Assembly (NCBI GenBank): GCA_049116495.1
Contig: JAGDYV010000030.1
Coordinates: forward strand, 30,821-94,820
DNA from: CAJQQK01 sp049116495
GTDB lineage: Bacteria > Pseudomonadota > Alphaproteobacteria > Rhizobiales > Hyphomicrobiaceae
DNA length: 64,000 nt
Reading direction: 5' to 3'
The position numbers and the translations under genes are program-made. Shown here piece after piece: positions 49,906-59,417 of the stretch. The notes under the pieces are model-generated. The model was not told the origin of the DNA. It worked only from the letters and a program-made list of their open reading frames with translations, and did not search any database. Numbering within the stretch: position 1 is the stretch's first letter; each line of letters starts with the position of its first letter.

Positions 49906-51051
49906 TCAGGTCGTACTCGCCGGCACAAGCACGCTCCCTTCCATCAATCTCCGTTGCGTTCGGATCACCCGACAACGTGAGACGTCCCAGCTGTTTCCAC
50001 TTCGCACCACATCTGCTCCCGCCGCGATAATCCCCGATGGGTTGCCAAGCCGCACATCAGCACCATCCGACAGCGTCGCAGACACCATTGCTGGCACGGT
50101 CCCTTCGATCCGACAGGCCGTCGCAACACACATCGACAACGTCAATGGCAGTGCGCGGTGCAAACGCCCCATCGACACAGCCCGCGCACACAAATCAACT
50201 TCATCGGCCTCAACTGTTTCACCTTGAATATCCCGAAATGTCTGCGGCCGCGCCACCACCACTATTTTCGGCACCGCCTGCGGCACCGCAGCCAATGTCT
50301 CGCCAAGACCCATCACGACGCCGGCTGCCCGCCGGATCATGTCCAATCGACCCAACAATCCTTCCATCATCTCAAGTGCATCGGGCTGCTCCCTCGCTGA
50401 GATCCCGACATCGCCAGCATTGACCATTACGATCGGATTGGTGGCATCGATCAGCGATACACGGTACTGTTTGCCGTCGGCCGTCTCGACCTCATCCACA
50501 ACATTTCCCGTCGGCAGCAAGCCGCAGGTCATAGAGCCGCCAGGAGACAGAAATTCCAGGGCCACGCGTGCACCGGCATGACTGACACCTGGAATGCGTT
50601 GTTCACCTTCGACGGTTGCTTCTCCATCGCGCACGTCGAACCGCGCGAGAAAAATCTTTGACGTGTTGGTGTTGAACACGCGGATAACCGCCTCCCCGTC
50701 GTCCACTTGGATGAGCCCTTCATCAACCGTAAATGGCCCGGTTGCCGACGACAGGTTTCCGCACGTGCCGGCATAGTCAACCAAAGGCGCGTCCACGGAC
50801 ACCTGAGCAAAAGTGTAATCGATATCTGCGTCGTCGCGCGCACTCCGGCCGATAATCACGGCTTTTGACAGCGACGACAATCCGCCGCCAAGTCCATCAA
50901 GCTGACGTTCATAGGGATCTGGACTACCAAGGGCGCGCAGCAAAATGGCGTCTCTTTCGGTAGATTGTTCGGGAAGGTCTCCGGCCCGAAAGAACACCCC
51001 TTTACTTGTCCCACCCCGGATGAACGCCGCTTTGATTCGCTTCTGCTTCAT
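49906..51051 (-). CDS. PrpF family protein (2-methylaconitate isomerase / oxalomesaconate tautomerase-like)
   Basis: A 381-residue two-domain isomerase of the diaminopimelate-epimerase fold. The N-terminus IKAAFIRGGTSKGVFF and the phosphate-loop-like GTCGNLSSATGPF (with the catalytic Cys) are typical; a second Cys appears in SMTCGLLPTGN. Homologues isomerise methylaconitate or tautomerise oxalomesaconate, and the family is found in C4-C6 tricarboxylate pathways. Divergent from the ABC operon. Exact substrate open. Confidence 0.85.
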   Translation of the reverse strand: MKQKRIKAAFIRGGTSKGVFFRAGDLPEQSTERDAILLRALGSPDPYERQLDGLGGGLSSLSKAVIIGRSARDDADIDYTFAQVSVDAPLVDYAGTCGNLSSATGPFTVDEGLIQVDDGEAVIRVFNTNTSKIFLARFDVRDGEATVEGEQRIPGVSHAGARVALEFLSPGGSMTCGLLPTGNVVDEVETADGKQYRVSLIDATNPIVMVNAGDVGISAREQPDALEMMEGLLGRLDMIRRAAGVVMGLGETLAAVPQAVPKIVVVARPQTFRDIQGETVEADEVDLCARAVSMGRLHRALPLTLSMCVATACRIEGTVPAMVSATLSDGADVRLGNPSGIIAAGADVVRSGNSWDVSRCRVIRTQRRLMEGSVLVPASTT

Positions 51052-51552
51052 AATTCACGCCCTTCATTGCCAATCGCAACGCCTACAATTTTCAACCAAA
51101 TATGAAACGTTGGCCAAGGCTGCAGCGGTCAACTTTGCAAAACAATCTGCCATAAATTGCCGCCACGATGACCAATCGTGACAGATCCGGCGCAATTTTG
51201 CCACAACTCGAATACTTGTAAAATTCTTAGAAAATCACTCCTTAAACTATAATTTTACTCAAAATCACTTTTCCATAAGAATAAATTCAACCTCATATAC
51301 ATGTGGAAACTAATATCAGTGTTGCGATATGCCAGTCTGGGCGCCTTAGACCGCTCAAGACCATCCCATCATTTCTCACTGTAGAGTATTTTCGAATAAT
51401 AACTGCTTGCACGAATTCGATCTTTCGCGCATTCTGCGCCGCGTAGGTCACCGGCCGTGTAATGCGCCCGGCTATAAAAACGCGCCAGCAGCTGGTGACC
51501 ATCTGGGAGGAAACGATCAACGAGGTAGCGCGGGCAACCGCGCTAGTGCTGC
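51052..51552. other. 500-bp region without a recognised gene, AT-rich in the centre
   Basis: Between about 51180 and 51430 the sequence is AT-rich, fitting a promoter region for the divergent PrpF gene and the ABC operon. Short ORFs are present but have no family features, and no binding-protein gene for the ABC system is found here. Confidence 0.55.
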
Positions 51553-52554
51553 TTGGTGGAAAAACTACTCGAAGTCAAAGGTCTCAAGACACACTTCTTC
51601 ACGTCTGGAGGAGTGGTCAAAGCAGTCGACGGCATCAGCTATGATGTTGCGCCAGGTGAAACGGTCGCCGTCGTCGGCGAGTCCGGCTGCGGAAAATCCG
51701 TTGGCGCCATGTCAATCCTCCGCCTCATCCCCGACCCGCCGGGAAAGAATGTCGGCGGTGAAATCATTTTCAACGGGCGTGACATCTTAGAGCTTTCGGA
51801 TGCAGAAATGCGCGATATCCGAGGTCGCGACATCGGCATGATCTTTCAAGAGCCGATGACTTCGCTTAATCCGGTTTTGTCCATCGGCCGGCAACTGACA
51901 GAGACGGTCGAGCATCACCTCAAGGTTTCACGCGCCCAAGCTATGGAGCGCGCCGTTGAACTTCTCGGCCTGGTCGGTATTTCAGAACCGCACCGCCGCC
52001 TCAAACAGTATCCGCATCATCTAAGCGGCGGCATGCGCCAGCGTGTCATGATTGCGATGTCCCTGGCCTGCGAGCCAAAGTTGATCATTGCAGACGAGCC
52101 GACGACGGCGCTCGACGTGACCATTCAGGCGCAAATCTTGGAGTTGATGAAGAACCTGACCCGCGAGCTTGGCGTCGCGATGATCATCATCACCCATAAC
52201 CTCGGTGTCGTCGCCCGCTACGCCGACCGTGTAAACGTAATGTACGCTGGTCGCATCGTTGAAAGCGGGACGGCCGAAGAGATTTATCACAACCCAAAAC
52301 ACCCGTACACGCTGGCCTTGCTCCGCTCTGTCCCCCGGATGGATCAACCGCGCGGCGCCAAGCTGGAACCGGTCGATGGACAACCGCCTGACCTCACGAA
52401 ACTTGATGATGGTTGCGCCTTCCGGCCACGTTGCCGGTTCGCGGCCGACGGGTGTGCCAAGGCTCAGCCAGTCCTCGAAGAAGTGGCGCCCGGCCACATA
52501 ACGGCTTGTTTCGAAAAAGACAATGTAGGCCTGTCGGCGGGAGCAGCGGCATGA
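51553..52554 (+). CDS. Peptide/nickel-type ABC transporter ATP-binding protein (DppD-like)
   Basis: A 333-residue ATPase. Walker A GESGCGKSV, Q-loop GMIFQEPMTSL, signature LSGGMRQRV, Walker B KLIIADEPTTAL, and the C-terminal oligopeptide domain with Cys-rich DGCAFRPRCRFAADGCAKAQ that holds a [4Fe-4S] cluster in DppD-type proteins. It pairs with the next ATPase to energise peptide import. Start is TTG at 51553 or GTG at 51556. First gene of a four-gene operon. Confidence 0.9.
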   Translation: MVEKLLEVKGLKTHFFTSGGVVKAVDGISYDVAPGETVAVVGESGCGKSVGAMSILRLIPDPPGKNVGGEIIFNGRDILELSDAEMRDIRGRDIGMIFQEPMTSLNPVLSIGRQLTETVEHHLKVSRAQAMERAVELLGLVGISEPHRRLKQYPHHLSGGMRQRVMIAMSLACEPKLIIADEPTTALDVTIQAQILELMKNLTRELGVAMIIITHNLGVVARYADRVNVMYAGRIVESGTAEEIYHNPKHPYTLALLRSVPRMDQPRGAKLEPVDGQPPDLTKLDDGCAFRPRCRFAADGCAKAQPVLEEVAPGHITACFEKDNVGLSAGAAA

Positions 52555-53570
52555 CACTCGACACGACTTTGGAGCGCGCCGCCGGCACTAACCTTGGTGA
52601 GACGCTGGTTCAGGTTCGCGACCTGAAAATGCACTTCCCTGTTACGGAAGGCGCGATAATCCCGCGGGTCATTGCCCATGTTAAAGCGGTCAATGGTATC
52701 AGCTTCGACATCAAAAAAGGTGAAACCCTCGGTTTGGTCGGCGAATCCGGCTGTGGTAAGACCACGACCGGGCGCTGCATGCTGCAACTTGAGACAGCAA
52801 CTTCCGGTTCGATCTATTATGACGGAAAAGACCTTACAAAACTGTCTAAGGACGAGATGCGGCCGCTGCGCCAACGCATCCAGGTCATCTTCCAGGATCC
52901 GTATAGTTCGCTCAATCCGCGCATGAAAATCGGCGAGATCATCTCTGAACCGATGATGGTCCACAAGACTGAGCCCGATGCGGCCGCCCGCGACAAGCGC
53001 GTACGTGAATTGCTGGCCCTTTGTGGCCTTAACCCCAAGTTCGCTGATCGCTACCCGCACGAAATGAGCGGCGGTCAACGCCAGCGTGTTGGCATCGCTC
53101 GCGCCTTGGCTGTCCGGCCGGAGTTCATCATTTGCGACGAAGCTGTTTCCGCCCTTGATGTCTCGATCCAAGCCCAGGTCATCAACCTGCTTGAAGAGCT
53201 GCGCGAAGAATTCGATCTGACCTACCTATTCATTAGCCACGACCTCAGCGTGGTCCGCCATCTATGCCAGCGCGTGGCAGTCATGTATCTCGGCAATATG
53301 GTCGAACTGGCTGAGACTGACGAGTTGTTTGACAACCCAATGCACCCATACACGCAAGCATTGCTGGAAGCCGTCCCGATTCCGGATCCAACGATCGAAA
53401 AAGCACGTGCCCATAAGATCATAACAGGCGAGATTCCGAGCCCGATTAATCCCCCGCCTGGCTGCGTCTTTCATCCGCGCTGCGGCATAGCAGTCGACGA
53501 ATGCAAAAAGCTCGTGCCTGAAATCAGGGAGGTTAAGCCTGGCCATTGGGTGGCCTGCAGCCAGGTCTGA
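52551..53570 (+). CDS. Peptide/nickel-type ABC transporter ATP-binding protein (DppF-like)
   Basis: A 339-residue ATPase starting with MTLDTTLERAAG, coupled by ATGA to the previous gene. Walker A GESGCGKTTTGR, signature MSGGQRQRVGIA, Walker B FIICDEAVSALD. The C-terminus carries GCVFHPRCGIAVDECKKL, the oligopeptide-family Cys motif. Acts as the second ATPase in the heterodimer. Confidence 0.9.
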   Translation: MTLDTTLERAAGTNLGETLVQVRDLKMHFPVTEGAIIPRVIAHVKAVNGISFDIKKGETLGLVGESGCGKTTTGRCMLQLETATSGSIYYDGKDLTKLSKDEMRPLRQRIQVIFQDPYSSLNPRMKIGEIISEPMMVHKTEPDAAARDKRVRELLALCGLNPKFADRYPHEMSGGQRQRVGIARALAVRPEFIICDEAVSALDVSIQAQVINLLEELREEFDLTYLFISHDLSVVRHLCQRVAVMYLGNMVELAETDELFDNPMHPYTQALLEAVPIPDPTIEKARAHKIITGEIPSPINPPPGCVFHPRCGIAVDECKKLVPEIREVKPGHWVACSQV

Positions 53571-53727
53571 TGCCCCCCTTGGAACCGTTTAACGCAAACT
53601 TGTTTGGGTGCTAACTTGCGCCCTTGCTTGGATAAGATAGACTTTCACAATCCTATGAGCAGCGTCGCTTGGTACGTCTTGCCGAAATTGCTCACTCAGG
53701 CACATCCCGAACGGAGATAACGGGCTA

Positions 53728-54699
53728 ATGCTGCAATATGTTCTCAAGCGACTGCTCTTGATGATCCCAACGATCCTCGGAGCCGCATTCGTTATCTTCT
53801 TCATCCTGCGCGTTGTGCCCGGCGATGTCTGCGAACTCAAGCTGGGCGGCGATGGCGGACACTACGATCCAGTCCAAGTTGAGATTTGCCAGAAGAGCCT
53901 TGGCATTGACCGCCCGCTTTACGAGCAGTTCGGCAAATTCGTCTACGGCATCTTCACCTTCGACTACGGCAACTCCATGGACACTGGTAAGCCAGTGACC
54001 CACGAGATTGGCCTGCGCTTCCAGCTGTCACTACAAATCGCCATCATGGCCACGCTGGTGACGATTATCATTGCGATTCCGCTCGGCACCATCTCCGCTG
54101 TGTATCAAAACAGCTGGATCGACTATGTGGTGCGCACCGTATCGATTGCCGGGATCGCCTTGCCTTCGTTCTGGCTGGGCATATTAATCTTGCTTGGCCT
54201 TCTTAACTTTTCGGACTGGATGTGGGGCATAAGATGGTCGCCCCCGTTGACCTACAAGCCAATCTGGGAAGACCCTTACCACAATATCAGTCAGCTCATT
54301 TGGCCGGCCGTCGCGACAGGCTATCGTTATTCAGCCGTCGCTACACGTATGACCCGTTCTTCAATGCTTGAAGTTCTGCGCGAAGATTATGTGCGAACCG
54401 CGCGTGCCAAAGGTCTGCTTGAGAAGCTGATCATCAATCGTCACGCTTTGAAGAATGCCTTGCTGCCGGTTGTTACCGTGATCGGCATCGAGTTCGCGTT
54501 CCTGATGGGCGGATTGGTCGTGACAGAGCAGGTCTTCAACCTAAACGGGCTTGGACAGTTGCTGGTCCACTCCGTCACCGGCAAAGATTATACGATGACG
54601 CAGGCGATCGTGATGATCATTGTCCTTGTCTTCGTGTTCACCAACTTCATCGTCGATATCCTGTATGCCTGGCTCGATCCGCGCATTCGGTACAGCTGA
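53728..54699 (+). CDS. Peptide-type ABC transporter permease (DppB-like)
   Basis: A 323-residue permease with a start LQYVLKRLLLMIPTILGAAF and six helices. The EAA-type loop reads REDYVRTARAKGLLEKLIIN, the ATPase-contact motif, and the C-terminus ADILYAWLDPRIRYS-type ending is family typical. It lies 157 bp after the ATPase gene, a longer gap than usual, with nothing recognised between. Confidence 0.9.
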   Translation: MLQYVLKRLLLMIPTILGAAFVIFFILRVVPGDVCELKLGGDGGHYDPVQVEICQKSLGIDRPLYEQFGKFVYGIFTFDYGNSMDTGKPVTHEIGLRFQLSLQIAIMATLVTIIIAIPLGTISAVYQNSWIDYVVRTVSIAGIALPSFWLGILILLGLLNFSDWMWGIRWSPPLTYKPIWEDPYHNISQLIWPAVATGYRYSAVATRMTRSSMLEVLREDYVRTARAKGLLEKLIINRHALKNALLPVVTVIGIEFAFLMGGLVVTEQVFNLNGLGQLLVHSVTGKDYTMTQAIVMIIVLVFVFTNFIVDILYAWLDPRIRYS

Positions 54700-54710
54700 G
54701 GACTAATGCT

Positions 54711-55640
54711 ATGGCTAATGTCTCTGATAACGCCGCTGGCACTGAGGCCATCAATCAACTCGAGGATCTGCGCGACCGCCCAGGCCTTTGGAAGCAGATC
54801 ACGACGTTTGCCCGCAAGCAGCCATTAGGTTTCACTGGCCTGCTCGTCGTGATTCTCTTCGTGATCTTGGCAGTTTTTGCACCTTGGTTATCACCGTTCG
54901 ATCCGGAAGCGAGCTCGTATGAGCACATGCTGGCACCTCCGGGCACAACGTCCGAGACCGGAACCTTCTACTTGGGCACCGACGATTTCGGGCGCGATGT
55001 CTTAACGCGAATCATCTATGGCGCACGCACGGCCCTCTTCGTTGGCTTCACCTGTGCCCTGATTGGCGCCACGGTTGGCCTTGTCCTCGGCGTTGGAAGC
55101 GCCTTCTTCGGCGGAAAGACCGATTTGATCTTCCAGCGCGTCATGGATGTTTTCATGGCATTCCCGCTGATCATCATGGCGCTATCGATCGTCGCGATCT
55201 TCGGATCGTCGATTCAAAACGTGATCATAGCAATCACTATACCGTTCATACCGAGATGCGCACGCGTCGTACGATCGAGTGCCTTAGCCATTCGCGAAAT
55301 TCCATATATCGATGCCGCTCGCGCCAATGGATTCTCGAACTCTCGGATCATTTTGCGCCACATGGTGCCGAACGTCATGGCGCCCTTCCTGATCATGCTG
55401 ACCGCGTTCGTCGGCCAGGCGATCTTGTTGGAAGCGTCACTCTCGTTCCTGGGTCTCGGCGTTCAGGAGCCAGTTCCCGCCTGGGGCCTGATGCTCAAGA
55501 ATGCGCAGGAGTATATTCGCTCCGAACCTTGGATTGCGATCTGGCCCGGTATTGCGATTACGCTTGGCGTTTTCGGTTTCAATCTTTTCGGCGATGCCCT
55601 ACGCGATGCGCTCGACCCACGGTTGCGCTCAAATCAGTAA
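54711..55640 (+). CDS. Peptide-type ABC transporter permease (DppC-like)
   Basis: A 309-residue permease. It has the cytoplasmic N-terminal segment before PLGFTGLLVVILFVILA, FGRDVLTRIIYGARTALFVG and the EAA loop IPYIDAARANGFSNSRIILR, with LSFLGLGVQEPVPAWGLML near the end, all typical of DppC. Eleven bases after DppB. It ends 28 bp before a strong terminator. No periplasmic binding protein belongs to the visible operon. Confidence 0.9.
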   Translation: MANVSDNAAGTEAINQLEDLRDRPGLWKQITTFARKQPLGFTGLLVVILFVILAVFAPWLSPFDPEASSYEHMLAPPGTTSETGTFYLGTDDFGRDVLTRIIYGARTALFVGFTCALIGATVGLVLGVGSAFFGGKTDLIFQRVMDVFMAFPLIIMALSIVAIFGSSIQNVIIAITIPFIPRCARVVRSSALAIREIPYIDAARANGFSNSRIILRHMVPNVMAPFLIMLTAFVGQAILLEASLSFLGLGVQEPVPAWGLMLKNAQEYIRSEPWIAIWPGIAITLGVFGFNLFGDALRDALDPRLRSNQ

Positions 55641-55667
55641 CCAGCGCGCAAAGATCGCCAATTCTAC

Positions 55668-55706
55668 AAAGGCCGGAGCCTAAGAGCGCCGGCCTTTATT
55701 TTTTTT
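55668..55706 (+). terminator. Rho-independent terminator of the ABC operon
   Basis: AAAGGCCGG (55668-55676) pairs with CCGGCCTTT (55689-55697) over a 12-nt loop and is followed by an A and an eight-T run. The position just after the last permease gene fits the end of the transport operon. Confidence 0.9.
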
Positions 55707-55735
55707 GCGAATCGCTGCGACGCGCGCCGATCAAT

Positions 55736-56323
55736 TCAGAAAATCTTGGTCAGCAATACCCAGTTCTTACCGTCGTTGAGCCAACCCTCTTTCACCATTG
55801 GCCGCTCAGACACGTGTTGGTAACCGCAGCGCTCATAAAGCGCCCGCGCACCGTGATTGGCATCAGATACAATCACGCTCATACCGTGCCGTCCGGTCGA
55901 TCGACCAATCGCATCCGCCAGACCAAGTAGTCGGGTGCCGTGACCTTGACCGCGAAACTGAGGCTGTACCGCGAGGACGTTTACATACCAGGTACCAGGT
56001 GCAAGGTTTTCAAGTTCCTGCAGAGGGCGGAACATCGCTGGAATATCATCAGGTACCGGCGGCACCTCATCAGCAATTTTGTAGCCGATCAATGCACCCG
56101 CAACGTCTCGTTCCGCCGTCTCGATGAGCGTTGCGTTCACATACGAAAAGCTGCCCTCGTCGCGTGCTGCCCGCGTCCGGCCGATTGACCAGGCATCCTC
56201 TCCCGGCCCGGCCATGTGACCCCATAGATATTCCGGCAGACCTTCTCCAGCATAATTCACAAGTTCGGCGAGTATCGCAGCGTCCTCCTGCGCCGCGCGC
56301 CGAAATGGAGCGCTGAGTTTCAT
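55736..56323 (-). CDS. GNAT family N-acetyltransferase
   Basis: A 195-residue acetyltransferase. Motif A is VLAVQPQFRGQGHGTRLLGL (R/Q-x-x-G-x-G), and the following SDANHGARALYERCGYQHVS is the canonical helix with Asn and Tyr. The N-terminal part is shaped as a GNAT sensor domain (ELVNYAGEGLPEYLW). The acceptor is not known. Single gene convergent with the terminator of the ABC operon. Confidence 0.85.
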   Translation of the reverse strand: MKLSAPFRRAAQEDAAILAELVNYAGEGLPEYLWGHMAGPGEDAWSIGRTRAARDEGSFSYVNATLIETAERDVAGALIGYKIADEVPPVPDDIPAMFRPLQELENLAPGTWYVNVLAVQPQFRGQGHGTRLLGLADAIGRSTGRHGMSVIVSDANHGARALYERCGYQHVSERPMVKEGWLNDGKNWVLLTKIF

Positions 56324-56504
56324 TTGAGTATTCTCCCTTTAGTGCAAGTTCAAATCAGCCGCATAAACGAATTCGTCAGACAGTGCTGTGATCTGGTTCA
56401 CAAAACGCTCTGAAGCCAGCTCTTTGCACTTGCAACGTTCTGTCAGGTAACGCAGTCTCCCGAAGAAAGGCACAGCGCGCTCAGTTACGGCAGGAGCTCA
56501 AACC

Positions 56505-57494
56505 ATGGCACGTCTCAAGGATTTCACGCCAGCCGGCGTCATTCCAGCGACCTTGCTCGCGTTCAACACCGACCACACGATCAATTGGGCCGAGACCACC
56601 CGACACTTAACCCACGTTGCAGCGACGCCCGGTATTGCCGCGATTACGGTTAATGGCCACGCTTCGGAAGTGCATGGCTGCGCATTCGATGAACAGCGCG
56701 AAATCCTTGACCGAACGCTTGACGATATCGGCGACAAACTGCCAGTCATCGCCGGTGTGTTCGCTGACGCCAGTCATGACGCCGCGCGCATCGCCAAGAT
56801 GTCGACAGACGCTGGCGCCTCAGCCCTGCTGGTATTTCCTTCCGGTGTTCTGGCAATGGGCGGCGAACGTCGCCCGGAAATGGCAGAAGCGCATTTCCAA
56901 GCCGTTGCCGATGCCAGCGACCTGCCACTGATCTGCTTCAACTATGCGCGTTGGACCAATCTCGCCTATCCACTTGAGACGATCATCCGGCTTGCCGAAA
57001 AAGTACCGTCGCTCAAGGCAATCAAGGATTGGACCGCCGAACCGATGGAGCACGAGCGCAATATTCGCACGCTGCAATCACTCCCCCGGCCGGTCAACGT
57101 CCTGTCAACCAACAGCGCCTGGCTGATGGCATCTCTATCCATGGGCGCAAACGGTCTCTTGTCTGGCGCAGGCAGCATCATCCCGGATCTACAGGTCGCC
57201 ATGTTCCAAGCGGTCCAGCGCGGCGATCTCAACGCTGCACGCACCCTCAACGATCGCATGCAGCCGATCACGCAAGCGTTTTACGCGCCGCCCTTCCTCG
57301 ATATGCACAACCGCATGAAAGAGGCCGCCGTCATCTTGGGTCGACAGGATCGAGCCGTCGTCCGTCCACCGCTCGTTAAAATCCCTCAGGCTGAAATCGA
57401 ACGCATTGGTTCGGCTCTCAAGCAGGGACGCATTGGACATAACGGCGCCGAGAACCTGAACCTTGCTGCGACGACGAACCTCGCCGCCGAGTAG
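56505..57494 (+). CDS. Dihydrodipicolinate synthase/N-acetylneuraminate lyase family protein
   Basis: A 329-residue class I aldolase-type TIM barrel. The Schiff-base Lys is in SLKAIKDWTAEPM and the Tyr in LICFNYARWTNL. The N-terminal AITVNGHASEVHGCAFDEQ takes the place of the DapA GTTGE loop, which suggests a non-lysine-biosynthesis pyruvate aldolase or hydrolyase. The C-terminus is extended and Asn-rich. Function in the neighbourhood is unclear; possibly acts on an organic acid. A promoter region of 180 bp precedes. Confidence 0.82.
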   Translation: MARLKDFTPAGVIPATLLAFNTDHTINWAETTRHLTHVAATPGIAAITVNGHASEVHGCAFDEQREILDRTLDDIGDKLPVIAGVFADASHDAARIAKMSTDAGASALLVFPSGVLAMGGERRPEMAEAHFQAVADASDLPLICFNYARWTNLAYPLETIIRLAEKVPSLKAIKDWTAEPMEHERNIRTLQSLPRPVNVLSTNSAWLMASLSMGANGLLSGAGSIIPDLQVAMFQAVQRGDLNAARTLNDRMQPITQAFYAPPFLDMHNRMKEAAVILGRQDRAVVRPPLVKIPQAEIERIGSALKQGRIGHNGAENLNLAATTNLAAE

Positions 57495-57534
57495 GGTCCA
57501 ACGGTCTTCAGCAGCTCAATGGAGTGTGCTGCGG

Positions 57535-58410
57535 TTAACTATGCTTGGCCAAGAACGAGGTCATCAACCTGGTCAGCGCTTCAGGCTGCTCTTCCGGTAC
57601 GAAGTGACCGCACTCGTCCAGTACATGCCCCTCAACGTTCGTTGCCACGCGCTCCAAGCTCGCCTGTACGGCTTCGCCGCGACCACGACCATGCGGATAG
57701 GACGTACCACCACCAACAGCGAGCGCCGGCATGGATAGACGAAAACCCGTTGCAAGCTTTGCCGCGTTCGCCTTGGCGTCCGCCCCGATGGTCCGGTAGA
57801 AATTGAAGCCGGCCCGCAATGCGCCGGGTTGTGCATATGTCCGCGCGAATTCGTCCAATGCCGCTTCGTCAATCGCATCGGGGCGATACGCGAATGTTTG
57901 ATAGAACCATTGCAAATAGAGCCGTTCGCGCCCCTCGACCAGGGCTTCTGGCAGATCCGGCGTCATGTGGAACTGATGATGCCAACGCCGGCCACCTTCC
58001 GAAAAGTCACCGCCATCACCGGGGATCACCACGTCAACAATGGTCAACGTCGACACCGCCTCGGGATGCGCACTTGCCAATGCAAATGCGGTCGGGCCTC
58101 CCCAGTCGTGGCCGACCAGATGAAAAGTCTCATGCCGAAGATGGTCATGCACAAGTTCCCAGATATCGTTGGCAACGGTTGCCTTGTCGTAACCGCCGAG
58201 CGGTCGCGACGAATCGCCAAGACCACGCAGGTCGGGCGCAATCACCGTATAGGTCTTCGCTAGTTCCGGCATGATATGGCGCCACTCAAACCAAGTCTGC
58301 GGCCAGCCATGCAACAGCACAATCGGCGGCCCCGAGCCGGCTGTCACATAGTGAAGCATGACCTCACCGACGTCAGCGTAATGGTGATGGAACGGGTGGC
58401 TTGGCGACAT
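57535..58410 (-). CDS. Alpha/beta hydrolase (epoxide hydrolase/haloacetate dehalogenase-like)
   Basis: A 291-residue hydrolase. The oxyanion motif LLHGWPQTWFEWRHIMP and nucleophile LVGHDWGGPTAFALA with Asp in place of Ser are typical of epoxide hydrolases and fluoroacetate dehalogenases. The C-terminal DECGHFVPEEQPEAL gives the His. Follows the operon from the TAXI gene on the minus strand, 140 bp downstream of the other hydrolase. Confidence 0.85.
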   Translation of the reverse strand: MSPSHPFHHHYADVGEVMLHYVTAGSGPPIVLLHGWPQTWFEWRHIMPELAKTYTVIAPDLRGLGDSSRPLGGYDKATVANDIWELVHDHLRHETFHLVGHDWGGPTAFALASAHPEAVSTLTIVDVVIPGDGGDFSEGGRRWHHQFHMTPDLPEALVEGRERLYLQWFYQTFAYRPDAIDEAALDEFARTYAQPGALRAGFNFYRTIGADAKANAAKLATGFRLSMPALAVGGGTSYPHGRGRGEAVQASLERVATNVEGHVLDECGHFVPEEQPEALTRLMTSFLAKHS

Positions 58411-58550
58411 TTCTCGATCCTTGGCATGGCGTGAGCGGATTGCGTTGCAAAGGTTAGCAGCTTACACGATGGCGTGAAGCCCTCGGGCACGTCCAATCAT
58501 TGTGCATCGAGCGCAACCAGGCATAAGCGTCTCGCGTCCCGAAATCGCCG

Positions 58551-59384
58551 TCAAAGCGATCCCGCACGCACTGTTTCCAGGAATGCAAGTAAGGCTGTAT
58601 TGACCGCATCCGGGTGCGTAAGACCCGTCATGTGCGCTGAATCAGGTACGATGACGACTTGACCGCCTGCGACCGCAGCAGCCATCGCGCGGCTCATGTC
58701 AGGCGTCGAATTGGGATCGTACTCCCCGGTCAGGAACAACGCTGGCATCGCGATCCCCGACAGAGCGTCGGGATCGGGTCCTTCGGTATTTGCGAACGCC
58801 GAATAGGCAGCCGCATAACCAGCTTGGTCATTGGCCTCCAACCAAGCCGTACACAGTTTCGCGAAAATGGCCAATTGCCCTGTCGGTTTTTCCCCGAACC
58901 AACGGCCCACGGGCGCCGTCACGAGCTTCAGGTCCCATACCGTACCAACCTGTTCACGCAGCAGACGCGCACGCTCCTGCACAGCACCCAGTGCCTCCGG
59001 TGTCCTTTGATAGACACCGTTCAACGGCGCAATTGCTTGGCACCATTCCGGTGCAATGATCGCAAGATCAATCGCGATGAGCGCACCAAGTGAATGACCG
59101 GCGACAACGGCCGGCCCACCGATGACATCCGCAATGAACTGCCGGACCGCCTCCGAATAGTGCCGGATCGTCGGTTCCAATTCTGCGAGCGACGGACTTT
59201 CGCCGAGCCCTGGTAGGTCGGTCGCGAAGACCGTGTTGTGCGCCGACAAAGCCTCGATTTGCGGAAACCAGCTCTCAGCCCTGAGGCCAACTCCGTGAAT
59301 CAGCAGGATGGCCGGACCATCTCCTTTCCGGTGATAGGCCAAGCCGTTCGGCGAGACGGAGCGGGACAGTTCGATATCGGGCAT
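58551..59384 (-). CDS. Alpha/beta hydrolase
   Basis: A 277-residue hydrolase. Oxyanion motif LLIHGVGLRAESWFPQ, nucleophile VVAGHSLGALIAI with Ser, Asp in FLTGEYDPNSTP and His in PDSAHMTGLTHPDAV. The pattern resembles 3-oxoadipate enol-lactonases and similar esterases. It starts 33 bp after the PLP enzyme stop on the same strand and is probably in its operon. Confidence 0.85.
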   Translation of the reverse strand: MPDIELSRSVSPNGLAYHRKGDGPAILLIHGVGLRAESWFPQIEALSAHNTVFATDLPGLGESPSLAELEPTIRHYSEAVRQFIADVIGGPAVVAGHSLGALIAIDLAIIAPEWCQAIAPLNGVYQRTPEALGAVQERARLLREQVGTVWDLKLVTAPVGRWFGEKPTGQLAIFAKLCTAWLEANDQAGYAAAYSAFANTEGPDPDALSGIAMPALFLTGEYDPNSTPDMSRAMAAAVAGGQVVIVPDSAHMTGLTHPDAVNTALLAFLETVRAGSL

Positions 59385-59417
59385 TTCGCAGCATCCGGCG
59401 CTAGCTGATGGGCAGAA

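Noticed and set aside
51407..51790. Frames overlapping the start of the first ABC ATPase gene
   Set aside because: They overlap the Walker A region of the ATPase in another frame and have no features of a binding protein.
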